Part shown: positions 35,707 to 44,385 of the stretch, piece by piece
How positions within the stretch are numbered: the first letter of the stretch is position 1
How the letters are laid out: each line of letters opens with the position of its first letter
NCBI RefSeq assembly: GCF_004122735.1
Contig: NZ_SDIF01000003.1
Span: 1-64,000 of the forward strand
Direction: 5' to 3'
Source of the DNA: Streptomyces sioyaensis
Lineage (GTDB): Bacteria; Actinomycetota; Actinomycetes; Streptomycetales; Streptomycetaceae
DNA length: 64,000 nucleotides
The notes under the pieces: generated by a model
Seen by the model: the letters and a program-made list of their open reading frames with translations, nothing else
Databases searched by the model: none
What the model was told of the DNA's origin: nothing
Program-made: the position numbers and the translations under genes

Positions 35707-37043
35707 GCCTGAAAGCCCGGATCGTCGCACCCGAACCGGCCGGTGAGGCGCGCGAGGACAGCCATATGGTGGCCCTCTACCGCGCCAAGCTGCTGGAGGA
35801 GATCGACCTCGCCGAGATGTCCTCGCTGGCCGCGGCCGAGCGCCGCTCGCGGCTGGAGCGCGTACTGGGCCACATCATCAGCCGCGAGGGCCCGGTGCTC
35901 TCCACCGCCGAACGCGCCCAGCTCATCCGCCGGGTGGTCGACGAGGCGCTCGGCCTCGGGGTGCTGGAGCCGCTCCTCGAAGACGCCTCGATCACCGAGA
36001 TCATGGTCAACGGCCCGGACCAGGTCTACGTCGAGCGCTCCGGCCGGGTCGAGCTGCTGCCCGTCCGCTTCGCCTCGCACGAGCAGCTGATGCAGACCAT
36101 CGAGCGGATCGTCTCCACCGTCAACCGCCGGGTCGACGAGTCGAATCCGATGGTCGACGCCCGGCTGCCGTCCGGCGAACGCGTCAATGTCATCATCCCG
36201 CCGCTCGCCCTGAACGGCGCCACCCTCACCATCCGCCGCTTCCCCCGCGCCTACACCCTCGCCGAGCTCATCGGTATGGGCACCCTCGACGAGCAGATGC
36301 TGATGCTGCTGGCGGGGCTGGTGCGGGCCAAGTTCAACGTGGTGGTCTCCGGGGCCACGGGCGCGGGCAAGACCACGCTCCTCAACGCCCTCTCCGGCCT
36401 GATCCCCGACGGCGAGCGGATCATCACCGTCGAGGACGCCGCCGAACTCCAGCTCCAGCAGTCGCATGTGATCCGCCTGGAGTCCCGGCCGCCCAACGTG
36501 GAGGGGAAGGGCCGGATCACCATCCGCGACCTGGTCCGCAACTCCCTGCGGATGCGCCCCGACCGCATCATCGTCGGCGAGGTGCGCGGCGGCGAGACCC
36601 TCGACATGCTCCAGGCGATGTCCACCGGCCACGACGGCTCGCTCGCCACCGTCCACGCCAACAGCGCCGAGGACGCCCTGATGCGGCTGCAGACCCTGGC
36701 CTCCATGTCGGACGTCAAGATCCCCTTCGAGGCGCTGCGGGACCAGATCAACAGCGCCGTCGACTGCATCGTCCAGCTCTCCCGGCACGCCGACGGCTCC
36801 CGCCGGATCAGCGAGATCGCCCTGCTCGACTCCCGCGGCCACGAGGACTACCGCATCGCGTCGGTCTGCCGCTTCGACGCCGAACCGATGGGCGCGGACC
36901 GCATCGTGCACGGCCGGTTCCGCTACTTCCCGCTTCCGCGCCGGGTCGCCGAGCGCCTCTTCATGGCGAGCGAACCCACCCCGCCCGCCTTCGGCGTGGC
37001 GGCCACCGACGACCAACTCGCCACCCGGAAGGCCACCTCATGA
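35703..37043 (+). CDS. cpaF: Flp pilus ATPase CpaF/TadA
   Basis: A 446-residue secretion ATPase of the CpaF/TadA (type II/IV) family that powers Flp pilus assembly. Walker A is SGATGAGKTT (about 217-226); Walker B lies in RIIVGEVRGGE (about 285-295); the His box TVHANS is at about 316. The N-terminal domain (about 30-160) has ITEIMVNGPDQVYVE, typical of CpaF. ATG 35703 overlaps the preceding stop as ATGA; tadB overlaps its end in the same way. Confidence 0.95.
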   Translation: MSLKARIVAPEPAGEAREDSHMVALYRAKLLEEIDLAEMSSLAAAERRSRLERVLGHIISREGPVLSTAERAQLIRRVVDEALGLGVLEPLLEDASITEIMVNGPDQVYVERSGRVELLPVRFASHEQLMQTIERIVSTVNRRVDESNPMVDARLPSGERVNVIIPPLALNGATLTIRRFPRAYTLAELIGMGTLDEQMLMLLAGLVRAKFNVVVSGATGAGKTTLLNALSGLIPDGERIITVEDAAELQLQQSHVIRLESRPPNVEGKGRITIRDLVRNSLRMRPDRIIVGEVRGGETLDMLQAMSTGHDGSLATVHANSAEDALMRLQTLASMSDVKIPFEALRDQINSAVDCIVQLSRHADGSRRISEIALLDSRGHEDYRIASVCRFDAEPMGADRIVHGRFRYFPLPRRVAERLFMASEPTPPAFGVAATDDQLATRKATS

Positions 37044-38029
37044 CCGGCTGGGCCCCGACCACTGCCGCCGGGGGGCCGACCGCGGCCTCCATGAACCCCC
37101 TCGCCCTGCTCGCCATCGGGGCCACGCTGCTGTGCGGGCTGCTGGCGATCGCCGGCGTCCGGACGTACGCGGCCGGGCGCGCCCAGCGGCAGGCCGTCGT
37201 CGACCGGCTCGCCGACGAGCGGGCGCTGCCGACGGGCGGACGCCGCCGCCGCTTCCCGTCCGTCGACCGCACCCTGCGCGCCACCCGCTTCGGCCGCCGC
37301 CTCGAACTGCGGCTGGCCGCCACCGGCCTGGACGTCACCCCCGGCGAGTTCTTCGTCGCCATGCTCGCCGCGGTGGCCGTCCTCTGGGCGGTCGCGCAGG
37401 CCACCCTCGCCCCCTTCTTCGGCCCGATCGCCGCCCTGGTCGCCGTCTGGGCGGCCTTCGCCTTCCTCAACTGGCAGCGGCAGAAGCGCATCGAGAAGTT
37501 CATCAACCAGCTGCCCGAACTCTCCCGGATCCTCGCCAACGCCACCCAGGCCGGGCTGGCGCTGCGTACGGCGCTGGGCATGGCCGCCGAGGAGCTGGAG
37601 GCGCCGGCCGGCGAGGAGCTGGCCAAGGTCTCCGACAAGCTCGCCGTCGGCCACTCCATCGACGAGGCGCTCGGCGAGCTGGCCGAACGCCTCCCCTCCC
37701 GCGAACTCGTCGTCCTGGTCACCACCCTGGTGCTCTCCAACCGGGCCGGCGGCACCGTCGTCGGCTCGCTGCGCAACCTCACCACGACCCTGGAGGAGCG
37801 CAAGGAGACCCGCCGTGAGGTCCGCACCCAGCTCTCCCAGGTCGTGGTCACCGCCTACGTCGTGCCGCTGCTCGGCATCGGCACCCTGCTGCTGATGAAC
37901 CGGATCGCGCCCGGTGCCATCGACCGGATGACCTCCTCCTTCGTCGGCCAGCTCGCGGTCGTGGTGGCCTTCGCCCTCTACGGCCTCGGCTTCTTCTTCA
38001 TCCGCCGCCTCTCCAAGATCGACGTCTAG
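37040..38029 (+). CDS. tadB: Flp pilus inner-membrane protein TadB
   Basis: A 329-residue type II secretion F-domain protein. An N-terminal TM (about 19-40), two helices near 100-135, the cytoplasmic F domain (about 145-275, with LPELSRILANATQAGLALRTALGMAA) and two C-terminal TMs (about 272-322). It forms the membrane platform with TadC. It overlaps the cpaF stop by 4 bases; tadC starts 8 bp after its stop. Confidence 0.92.
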   Translation: MTGWAPTTAAGGPTAASMNPLALLAIGATLLCGLLAIAGVRTYAAGRAQRQAVVDRLADERALPTGGRRRRFPSVDRTLRATRFGRRLELRLAATGLDVTPGEFFVAMLAAVAVLWAVAQATLAPFFGPIAALVAVWAAFAFLNWQRQKRIEKFINQLPELSRILANATQAGLALRTALGMAAEELEAPAGEELAKVSDKLAVGHSIDEALGELAERLPSRELVVLVTTLVLSNRAGGTVVGSLRNLTTTLEERKETRREVRTQLSQVVVTAYVVPLLGIGTLLLMNRIAPGAIDRMTSSFVGQLAVVVAFALYGLGFFFIRRLSKIDV

Positions 38030-38037
38030 GTATCGCC

Positions 38038-38931
38038 ATGGGAATCGGAATCCTGCTGGGCCTCGCCTTCGCCCTCTCCGTCGTGGGTGTCTGCTGCGGT
38101 GTCGCGCTCTACCGCCGGGAGGCCCGGCTGCCGCCCGACCTGGCGCTGTCCCTGGAGGTCGGCGCCACCCGCACCACGGTCGTCGGGTCGGCGGTGGACC
38201 GCGCCGGGATGCGCTGGGCCCCCCTGGTGCTGCGGCTGATGGGCGACCGGCGCACCGCCCGGATCCGCCGCCGGATCGATCTGGCGGGCAATCCGGGCGG
38301 ACTGACCGTCGACCGCTATGCGGCCCGCCGCGCCGTCTACGGGGCCCTCGGCTTCTTCGGCGCGCTGGTGATGTTCCTGCGCGGTCAGCCGCTGCTGGGG
38401 ATCCTGATGGTGCTCTTCGGTCTCTTCTGGACCGAGGTCGGCATCTGGTCCGCGATCCGGCAGCGCCGGGACACCATCGAACGCACTCTTCCGGACTTTC
38501 TGGACGTGCTGGCCGTCGTGGTCAGCGCCGGCCTGAGCTTCCGTCAGGCCCTGGACCGGGTCGCCGAGCGCTACGAGGGCCCGTGGGCCGATGAACTCCG
38601 GATCACGCTGCGCCAGATGGACATGGGCGTCAGCCGCCGTGCGGCCTTCGAGGAACTGCGCAAACGCAACGACTCCGAACAGGTCGCCCAGTTCGTCACC
38701 GCGCTCCAGCAGGGCGAGGAGCTGGGCTCGCCGATCGTCGACACCCTGATCCAGATCGCCAACGACATGCGCCGCACCGACGCCCAGAACGCCCGGCGCC
38801 GGGCCGCCCGCGCGGTCCCCAAGGCCACCATGGTCGTCACCACCTTCATGGTCCCGGCCACGATGATCCTGCTCATCGCGGGCTTCTTCCTGGGCTCGGG
38901 CACCAACTTCGGCTCACTGGTGGGGAAGTGA
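38038..38931 (+). CDS. tadC: Flp pilus inner-membrane protein TadC
   Basis: A 297-residue F-domain protein, the partner of TadB. N-terminal TM (about 2-22), a paired hydrophobic region near 98-135, the F domain (LPDFLDVLAVVVSAGLSFRQALDRVAERY) and a C-terminal TM (about 264-287, VVTTFMVPATMILLIAGFFLG). It ends the tightly coupled part of the pilus operon; the pilin gene lies 600 bp further on. Confidence 0.92.
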   Translation: MGIGILLGLAFALSVVGVCCGVALYRREARLPPDLALSLEVGATRTTVVGSAVDRAGMRWAPLVLRLMGDRRTARIRRRIDLAGNPGGLTVDRYAARRAVYGALGFFGALVMFLRGQPLLGILMVLFGLFWTEVGIWSAIRQRRDTIERTLPDFLDVLAVVVSAGLSFRQALDRVAERYEGPWADELRITLRQMDMGVSRRAAFEELRKRNDSEQVAQFVTALQQGEELGSPIVDTLIQIANDMRRTDAQNARRRAARAVPKATMVVTTFMVPATMILLIAGFFLGSGTNFGSLVGK

Positions 38932-39534
38932 CCGCGGGCCGGACCGGGGCCCGGGCCCCGTCGGCGCTCCTCGGCGCGGCCCTCCTCTGCCGTGAGGCCT
39001 TCGGCGCCCGCCGCTCCATCGGGCCGTCCTTGCGGATGCACATCTCCGCGTGGGCGGCGCCGGCCGCCCGACTCGCCGCGCCGCTGGTGTGCGCCGTGCT
39101 GCGCCGGGGCGCACTCCGGGGCGGCTGGGCCGCCGCCCGGCCCCGCGCCCGGCCGGATGAGTGTGGTTCCCGCCTCGCTTCTCCTCAACTCCTTCGCACC
39201 AGCAACGAGTTGTGTCACAGTGGGTGGGCTTACGGTTGCGCGCGCACTATGGTGCGATCGGGCCGTACGGTCCACATGGGCAGCCCACATGGGCAGGGCA
39301 ACGGGCGGTGTCCCGGAGGGGGAACGGGGGTGGACGGGGTGCAATCGAGTGGCCAAAATGTGCCGTTGGATCCGCCCGCCGCATCCCCGAGCGAGGACGG
39401 GGTACGGAAGCCCTGTTCCGGGAACGCGGTTCCGGCGTACTTTTCTGGTGTCACGCGCGTGCCCGAACGCGCCGGCACCACGGGGGCAGACCAGCCGGAC
39501 CAGAGCGGTCCGGCCGCCCATGGAGGGGAACACG
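38932..39534. other. gap between tadC and the pilin gene
   Basis: I find no convincing gene in these 603 bp. A GTG overlapping the tadC stop opens a frame that runs without stop through the pilin gene in another frame, so it is probably not coding here. A short direct repeat (CACATGGGCAG at 39273-39283 and 39286-39296) is present. The length suggests the abundant pilin has its own promoter and leader. Confidence 0.55.
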
Positions 39535-39699
39535 ATGGCGAAGCGGTTTTTGGGGAACGACCGGGGACAGACCTCGATCGAGTACCTCGGCATCATCGCG
39601 GTGGTGGTCGCGATCGTCCTGGTCCTGTCGACCACGGACTTCGGCAGCCAGATCGCGAACGCCATCGCCAACAAGATTTCCGACGTCGTCGGCATTTAA
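39535..39699 (+). CDS. flp: Flp-type pilin
   Basis: A 54-residue Flp pilin, the structural subunit of the fibre. It has a short basic leader, then GNDRGQTSIEYLGIIAVVVAIVLVLS. Cleavage after Gly11 puts Glu at +5 and Tyr at +6, the Flp signature, followed by the hydrophobic assembly helix. GGAGG 9-10 nt upstream supports ATG 39535; an ATG at 39520 would add five residues. It is processed by the A24 peptidase downstream. Confidence 0.93.
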   Translation: MAKRFLGNDRGQTSIEYLGIIAVVVAIVLVLSTTDFGSQIANAIANKISDVVGI

Positions 39700-39719
39700 G
39701 CCGCGCCGGCGCCACCGCC

Positions 39720-40430
39720 GTGACGGCTCCCCTCACCCGCCGCGGCCGGCGCGACGCCGGGCAGGCCTTTCCCGTCTACATCGTCGTGGTCGGGGGCCTG
39801 CTCTTTCTCGCGCTCGCCTTCTTCGCCGTCGGACAGGCGGCGGCCAGCCGTAACGGTGCGCAGACCGCCGCCGACGCGGCCGCGCTCGCCGCCGGTCAGA
39901 AATACCGTGACCTGCTGACCAAGAGTCTGCTCGACGGCCTCCGCGACGGGAGTTACGCGACCGACCCGGCCGCCTGGAAGGACCTGCTGAACGGGCGCGG
40001 CGCCCCGTCCCCGGCCGCCTGCGACAGCGCGGACTGGTTCGCCGGACGCAACGGCGCCGATCTCTCCGGCCCCGGCTGTGTCCCGGACTCCTGGCCCACC
40101 TCGTTCGCCGTCACGGTCACCACCCGCAAGGCCGTGGGGAATTCGGTCATTCCGATGACCCGCAGCACCCATGCGGAGTCCAAGGCGACGTCCGTCGTCG
40201 GCCCCCGCTGCACCCTCGCCACGCCCGCGGACGACGGCGGCGGTCCGGGAGGCGGAGGCGGCACGGACGGCGAAGGGGGCACGGACGACAAGGGCGGCAA
40301 GGGCAAGGGCGGCCCCGGGCACGCCCCCGTCGAGCTGCTCTGCGACGGCAAGCGCTGGACCCTCGACCCCGACCACCTCAAGGACCTCCCGGAAGCCGCC
40401 GACCTCTTCTCCGTACGCCTCGCCCATTGA
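39720..40430 (+). CDS. TadG-like pilus-associated protein
   Basis: A 236-residue protein starting at GTG 39720, 20 bp after the pilin. The N-terminus RRDAGQAFPVYIVVVGGLLFLALAFFAVGQAAA resembles a pseudopilin/TadG Flp-associated segment, but +5 after Gly is Val, not Glu. ADAAALAAGQ after the helix is typical of TadG-like proteins. The extracytoplasmic part has several cysteines and a Gly/Asp/Lys-rich linker (about 165-200). The same frame upstream (through the pilin region) is not coding. Confidence 0.82.
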   Translation: MTAPLTRRGRRDAGQAFPVYIVVVGGLLFLALAFFAVGQAAASRNGAQTAADAAALAAGQKYRDLLTKSLLDGLRDGSYATDPAAWKDLLNGRGAPSPAACDSADWFAGRNGADLSGPGCVPDSWPTSFAVTVTTRKAVGNSVIPMTRSTHAESKATSVVGPRCTLATPADDGGGPGGGGGTDGEGGTDDKGGKGKGGPGHAPVELLCDGKRWTLDPDHLKDLPEAADLFSVRLAH

Positions 40431-40498
40431 CCGGCCCGCACCCGCACGTCACCACCGAGCCACGAAACGACCAGACGACGATCAAAGGAATCGCATCC

Positions 40499-41089
40499 AT
40501 GAGCATTCGGCGCACCACGAAGGCCGCCAGAGGAGCGGTCGTCTTGGCCGCCGCTGTCGGCCTGGCTCTCGTCGTGGCCGGCTGCGGTGGTGGCGACGAC
40601 GGCGGCGGTGCGAAGGCGACGGACGGCGACAAGCCGCCGGCCCGCAGCTCCGCCCCCAAGGACGGCGGCCCCGGCAGCCCGGCCGCCGACTCCGACAAGG
40701 TGATCGGTGAGATGAAGGGGCCGGACGGCGTGGTGGTCACGCTGCACTCCGTGGTCCGGGACTCCGGCGGCTTCGTCACCGTCAACGGCACGGTCGCCAA
40801 TCACGGCAACCGCCCCTTCAACGCCATCAACTGGCGCTCCAACGAGACCGAGCTGCGCTCCCGCTCCTCGATCTCCGGGGCCACCCTCGTCGACAAGGCG
40901 GGCAAGAAACGGTATCTGGTGCTGCGCGACACCAATGGCGAATGCCTGTGCACCACCGGCCTCAGCGGTCTGATGCCGGGCGCCAGCCGCCCGATCTTCG
41001 CGCAGTTCCCGGCGCCTCCCGCCAAGGTCACCGAGGTCGACTTCCAGCTGCCGACCATGCCGCCCGCCAGTGTGCAGATCACGGACTGA
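40499..41089 (+). CDS. lipoprotein of the Flp locus
   Basis: A 196-residue putative lipoprotein: signal peptide with lipobox LVVAGC (Cys at about 29), a Gly/Asp/Lys/Pro linker (30-65), and a C-terminal beta-rich domain (about 70-196, VVVTLHSVVRDSGGFVTVNGTVANHGNRPFN) like DUF4352/Ig-like extracytoplasmic domains. ATG 40499 has AAAGGA about 8 nt upstream. The OmpA-domain gene follows after 10 bp; the pair may anchor the pilus to the wall or membrane. Confidence 0.85.
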   Translation: MSIRRTTKAARGAVVLAAAVGLALVVAGCGGGDDGGGAKATDGDKPPARSSAPKDGGPGSPAADSDKVIGEMKGPDGVVVTLHSVVRDSGGFVTVNGTVANHGNRPFNAINWRSNETELRSRSSISGATLVDKAGKKRYLVLRDTNGECLCTTGLSGLMPGASRPIFAQFPAPPAKVTEVDFQLPTMPPASVQITD

Positions 41090-41099
41090 GCGGGCACCG

Positions 41100-41729
41100 A
41101 TGACCGCGACCCAGATGCCCCGACGCCGCCGAGCGCCGCGCGGCGCCGTCACCGCAGCCGCCGTCGCGCTGCTGCTGGTCACGCCGCTGACCGCGCCCGC
41201 CGCCCAGGCCGACCCGCCGGGCGTGACCGAGGACTCCGCCCCGCCCGTGCACATCGACCCCACCGACCCCGATCTGCGGATGGTCCAGGGCGCCAAGCTC
41301 GCCCCGTCCAAGGTCCTCAACATCAAGTCCATCGTCGAGAGCGACGACGGCTCCGAGCGCCGCCAGGACACCAACGACAACGTGACCTTCGCGCTGCAGG
41401 CCGAGGTCCTCTTCGACAAGGACAGCGCCGACCTGTCCTCGGACGCGGTGTCCCGGATCGAAACCATCGCCGCGGAGATCAAGAAGCAACACGCCACCAG
41501 CCTGCGGGTGTTCGGCTTCACCGACAATCTCGGCTCGGCGAGCCACGGCCTGGTGCTGTCCAAGCGGCGTGCCACGGCGGTGCAGGAGGAGTTGGCCAAG
41601 GACCTCGGCCCGTCCGTCGGCTTCCAGATCCGCGGCTACGGCGAGCAGTACCCCATCGCCGACAACACCACCGAGGAAGGCCGCAAGAAGAACCGCCGGG
41701 TCGAGGTCAGCTTCCCGCGCGCGTCATGA
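41100..41729 (+). CDS. secreted OmpA-family domain protein
   Basis: A 209-residue exported protein with a signal peptide (about 1-37, ending AAQA-DPP) and a C-terminal OmpA/MotB peptidoglycan-binding domain (about 95-207): FALQAEVLFDKDSADLSSDAVSRIETIA, LRVFGFTDNLGSASHGLVLSKRRATAV and NRRVEVSF. In a Gram-positive this likely binds cell-wall peptides and, given its place, may tether the Flp apparatus. Confidence 0.9.
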   Translation: MTATQMPRRRRAPRGAVTAAAVALLLVTPLTAPAAQADPPGVTEDSAPPVHIDPTDPDLRMVQGAKLAPSKVLNIKSIVESDDGSERRQDTNDNVTFALQAEVLFDKDSADLSSDAVSRIETIAAEIKKQHATSLRVFGFTDNLGSASHGLVLSKRRATAVQEELAKDLGPSVGFQIRGYGEQYPIADNTTEEGRKKNRRVEVSFPRAS

Positions 41730-41732
41730 CGG

Positions 41733-41770
41733 GGGCCGGCCCGATGGGTCAGGGCCGGACAAGCCCTGGG
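41733..41770. repeat. dispersed intergenic hairpin element, copy A
   Basis: Begins just after the OmpA-domain stop. GGCCGGCCCGATGGGTCAGG and the following GCCGGACAAGCCCTGGG closely match 45183-45219. CAGGGC and GCCCTG give a short hairpin that could act as a terminator. Confidence 0.6.
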
Positions 41771-41824
41771 CTCCGGGCCGCCGGTGCACGGCGGCGGCCG
41801 GCGGCGGTGTCCGCGCCGGTGCGC

Positions 41825-42178
41825 TCAGCCGGCGGGCTCGACGCCGAGCCGGAGTCCGGGCCGCAGGCCCCAGCGCGCCATCGCACCGGCCTCCGCCTCC
41901 AGGACGTGCCGGGCACGGAGCCGGGGGCGGCCCAGCCGGCCCGGGCGCATGGTGCGGACGGCCAGCACGGTGAAGTCCCGGCTCAGATAGGCGACATCGA
42001 TCGCAAACCGCATCCGGAAGGTGTGCACCCCGCTCGCCGGGGTCAGCAGCAGCGCCCCCTCGATGCCGTCGCGGCCCAGCAGACCGCGGGCACGGGCGCG
42101 GTAGGAGGCCGCGATCTCCACCGGAATGCCCCCCTGTGCGCCCACCAGCATTCCCGGACCGTTCTTCCAGCGCGCCAT
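41825..42178 (-). CDS. DUF192 family protein
   Basis: A 117-residue DUF192 protein. The core YRARARGLLGRDGIEGALLLTPASGVHTFRMRFAIDVAYLSRD and the ending ARHVLEAEAGAMARWGL match the family; most homologues are secreted or associated with envelope proteins, but no signal peptide is visible. ATG 42178 is chosen over a longer frame that would overlap the divergent peptidase gene. Embedded antisense in the Flp locus; a link to pilus function is suggested only by position. Confidence 0.85.
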   Translation of the reverse strand: MARWKNGPGMLVGAQGGIPVEIAASYRARARGLLGRDGIEGALLLTPASGVHTFRMRFAIDVAYLSRDFTVLAVRTMRPGRLGRPRLRARHVLEAEAGAMARWGLRPGLRLGVEPAG

Positions 42179-42240
42179 GCACAGCGTTCTATCAGGTCCT
42201 GCGCCCCGGGGCCCGGCCCGAAAAGATCTAAGGTCGGCCC

Positions 42241-42978
42241 GTGGCACTGATGTTGATCGTTCTCGCCGCCGCCTACGGGGCCGCGGCCGGGCTGCTCCTC
42301 CCGCGGCCGGCCCACCGGATGGCCGTCGAGCCCGAGGAGGAGTGGCGGGCGGTCTGTCCCGAAGGGCACGCGATCACGGGGCCGGCCCGGGGCTGGCTGG
42401 GGCGCGGGCACTGCCGGGACTGCGGGGCGTACGGGCCGGGCGTGCTGCCGACGGCGACGGTCACCGCGCTGGCGTGTGCGGCCCTGGCGGCGGCCACCGG
42501 ACCACGGCCGGAACTCGTCGCCTGGCTGCTGATGGCGCCGCTCGCGGTGCTGCTGACCGCCGTCGACCGGCGGGTGCGGCGCCTCCCGGACGTGCTGACA
42601 ATGCCGCTGGCCGTGGTGGCCGCGGGGGCGCTGGGGCTCGCGGCCCGGCTCACGGGAGAGACCGGGGCCTGGCGGCGGGCGCTGCTGGGCGGTCTGCTGC
42701 TCGGCGCCTGCTACCTCCTGCTCTATGCCGTCAATCCCCGGGGGATCGGGCTGGGGGACGTCAAGCTGGCGGTCGGGCTGGGCGTCGCCCTTGGGTGGTA
42801 CGGCTGGCGCACCCTGGTCGCCGGCGGTGCGGCCGGGGTGCTGAGCGGGGCGCTCTACGGCGCCGGGCTGCTGCTCTTCCGGCGCGGCGCGCGGGACACG
42901 GCCATGCCGCTCGGACCTTTCATGATCTTCGGGGCGTTCTGCGGACTGCTTCTGGGGGCCGCCGCGACCGCCGCCTGA
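42241..42978 (+). CDS. A24 family prepilin peptidase
   Basis: A 245-residue membrane aspartyl protease of the TadV/prepilin-peptidase type, which would cleave Flp and the TadE pseudopilins. The two catalytic Asp lie in TAVDRRVRRLPD (about 109) and in GLGDVKLAVGLG (about 176). An N-terminal segment has four cysteine/histidine residues (VCPEGHAI and CRDCGAYG) like the zinc motif of longer prepilin peptidases. About six to seven TMs. GTG start at 42241, divergent from DUF192, followed by a strong terminator. Confidence 0.92.
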   Translation: MALMLIVLAAAYGAAAGLLLPRPAHRMAVEPEEEWRAVCPEGHAITGPARGWLGRGHCRDCGAYGPGVLPTATVTALACAALAAATGPRPELVAWLLMAPLAVLLTAVDRRVRRLPDVLTMPLAVVAAGALGLAARLTGETGAWRRALLGGLLLGACYLLLYAVNPRGIGLGDVKLAVGLGVALGWYGWRTLVAGGAAGVLSGALYGAGLLLFRRGARDTAMPLGPFMIFGAFCGLLLGAAATAA

Positions 42979-43123
42979 CCGCGCCGCACCCGCGCCGGGG
43001 CGCCGCCGGCACCCGCGCACGGGAGGATCGGGTCCGTACGCCCGCACACCCGCGAGCCACGCCGCGGCGCGCGCCGGTGCACACAGCACCCCGCCCGCGG
43101 GGTTATGGTGGAAGCCCCCCCTC

Positions 43124-43163
43124 GGGCCGGTCCGTATCCCCCCCACGGACCGGCCCGCTTTTT
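43124..43163 (+). terminator. rho-independent terminator after prepilin peptidase
   Basis: GGGCCGGTCCGT (43124-43135) and ACGGACCGGCCC (43145-43156) make a perfect 12-bp stem with a C-rich 9-nt loop, followed by GCTTTTTG, a real T-run. It also separates the convergent aldo/keto reductase. Confidence 0.9.
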
Positions 43164-43231
43164 GTTGCCCGGGCAGGCCGCAGCCGACAGGCGGCGCGCG
43201 GAGCCCGTGGTGCACGGGCCGAGGGGGGGCG

Positions 43232-44263
43232 CTAGCGCCGGGCCCAGATGTTCACGCCGTCCGTCGTCCTGGCGAACTCGTCGATCTCGGCCAGCTCGGC
43301 GTCCGTGATCCGCGGCGCGTCCAGGGCCGCGATATTGGCCTCCAGCTGGGCGACGCTGCTGGCACCGATCAGCGCGGAGGTCATCCGCTCGTCGCGCAGC
43401 ACCCAGCCCAGGGCGAGCTGGGCCAGCGACTGGCCGCGGCGGGCGGCGATGTCGTTCAGGCCGCGGAGCCGGCGGACCACGTCGTCGGAGAGCAGGCCCG
43501 GGTCCAGGGACTTGCCCTGGGAGGCGCGCGAGCCCTCGGGGATGCCGTGCAGATAGGTGTCCGTCAGCAGGCCCTGCGCCAGTGGCGCAAAGGAGATGCA
43601 GCCCATGCCCTCGGCTTCGAGGGTGTCCAGCAGCAGGTCGTCCTCGGTCCAGCGGTTGATCATCGAGTACGAGGGCTGGTGGATCAGCGGCGGTACGCCC
43701 ATGGAGCGCAGGATTCCGGCCGCCTCACGGGTCTGCTCGGCGTTGTACGAGGAGATACCGGCATAGAGCGCCTTGCCCTGCTGGACGGCGGACGCCAGCG
43801 CACCCATCGTCTCTTCCAGCGGAGTGTCGGGATCGAAGCGGTGCGAGTAGAAGATATCGACGTAATCGACGCCCATCCGCCGCAGCGACGCATCCAGCGA
43901 CGAGAGGAGATATTTCCGCGAACCCCATTCGCCGTAGGGACCCGGATGCATCAGATATCCGGCCTTCGTCGAGAGAATCATCTCGTCGCGGTAGCGGCGG
44001 AAGTCCTGCGCGAAGATCTTCCCGAAGTTCAGCTCCGCGGACCCGGGCGGCGGACCGTAGTTGTTGGCCAGATCGAAGTGGGTGACGCCCAGGTCGAAGG
44101 CGCGGCGCAGGATGGCGCGCTGGGAGCTCAGGGTGCGGTCGTCACCGAAGTTGTGCCAGAGTCCAAGGGAGATAGCGGGGAGTTTGAGTCCGCTGCGACC
44201 CGTTCGACGGTAGTTCATCGAGTCGTAGCGGGATTCCGCCGCGTGATAGTTGGTGCCAGTCAT
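43232..44263 (-). CDS. aldo/keto reductase (YghZ / Gpr type)
   Basis: A 343-residue NADPH-dependent aldo/keto reductase close to E. coli YghZ, which reduces methylglyoxal-like aldehydes. Catalytic residues: D in FDLANNYGPPPGSAE (Asp and Tyr), K in MILSTKAGY, and H in DIFYSHRFDPDTPLEETM. NADPH site: IGASSVAQLEAN. Two ATGs occur (44269 and 44263); GGGAG is only correctly spaced (6 nt) for 44263. It is divergent from the cis-prenyltransferase gene. Confidence 0.92.
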   Translation of the reverse strand: MTGTNYHAAESRYDSMNYRRTGRSGLKLPAISLGLWHNFGDDRTLSSQRAILRRAFDLGVTHFDLANNYGPPPGSAELNFGKIFAQDFRRYRDEMILSTKAGYLMHPGPYGEWGSRKYLLSSLDASLRRMGVDYVDIFYSHRFDPDTPLEETMGALASAVQQGKALYAGISSYNAEQTREAAGILRSMGVPPLIHQPSYSMINRWTEDDLLLDTLEAEGMGCISFAPLAQGLLTDTYLHGIPEGSRASQGKSLDPGLLSDDVVRRLRGLNDIAARRGQSLAQLALGWVLRDERMTSALIGASSVAQLEANIAALDAPRITDAELAEIDEFARTTDGVNIWARR

Positions 44264-44385
44264 GCTCATCTCCCTATCACGTACTTGTGACCACCTGATT
44301 GGGCTGCCGAGACAGCCGAGAAGTAAAGTTGCTCCCTTGAGGCGACGGGGGTGACCGCCATTGGTACGGAGGGGTTGGACCACAC

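Noticed and set aside
38928..39719. A GTG overlapping the tadC stop that would make a 500-residue protein through to 40430
   Set aside because: The frame runs through the pilin gene in another frame and its first 264 codons look non-coding; the TadG-like start at 39720 explains the real protein.
44264..44385. TCACGTACTTGTGA as an operator between the aldo/keto reductase and prenyltransferase genes
   Set aside because: Only four base pairs are symmetric on each side, which is not distinguishable from chance.
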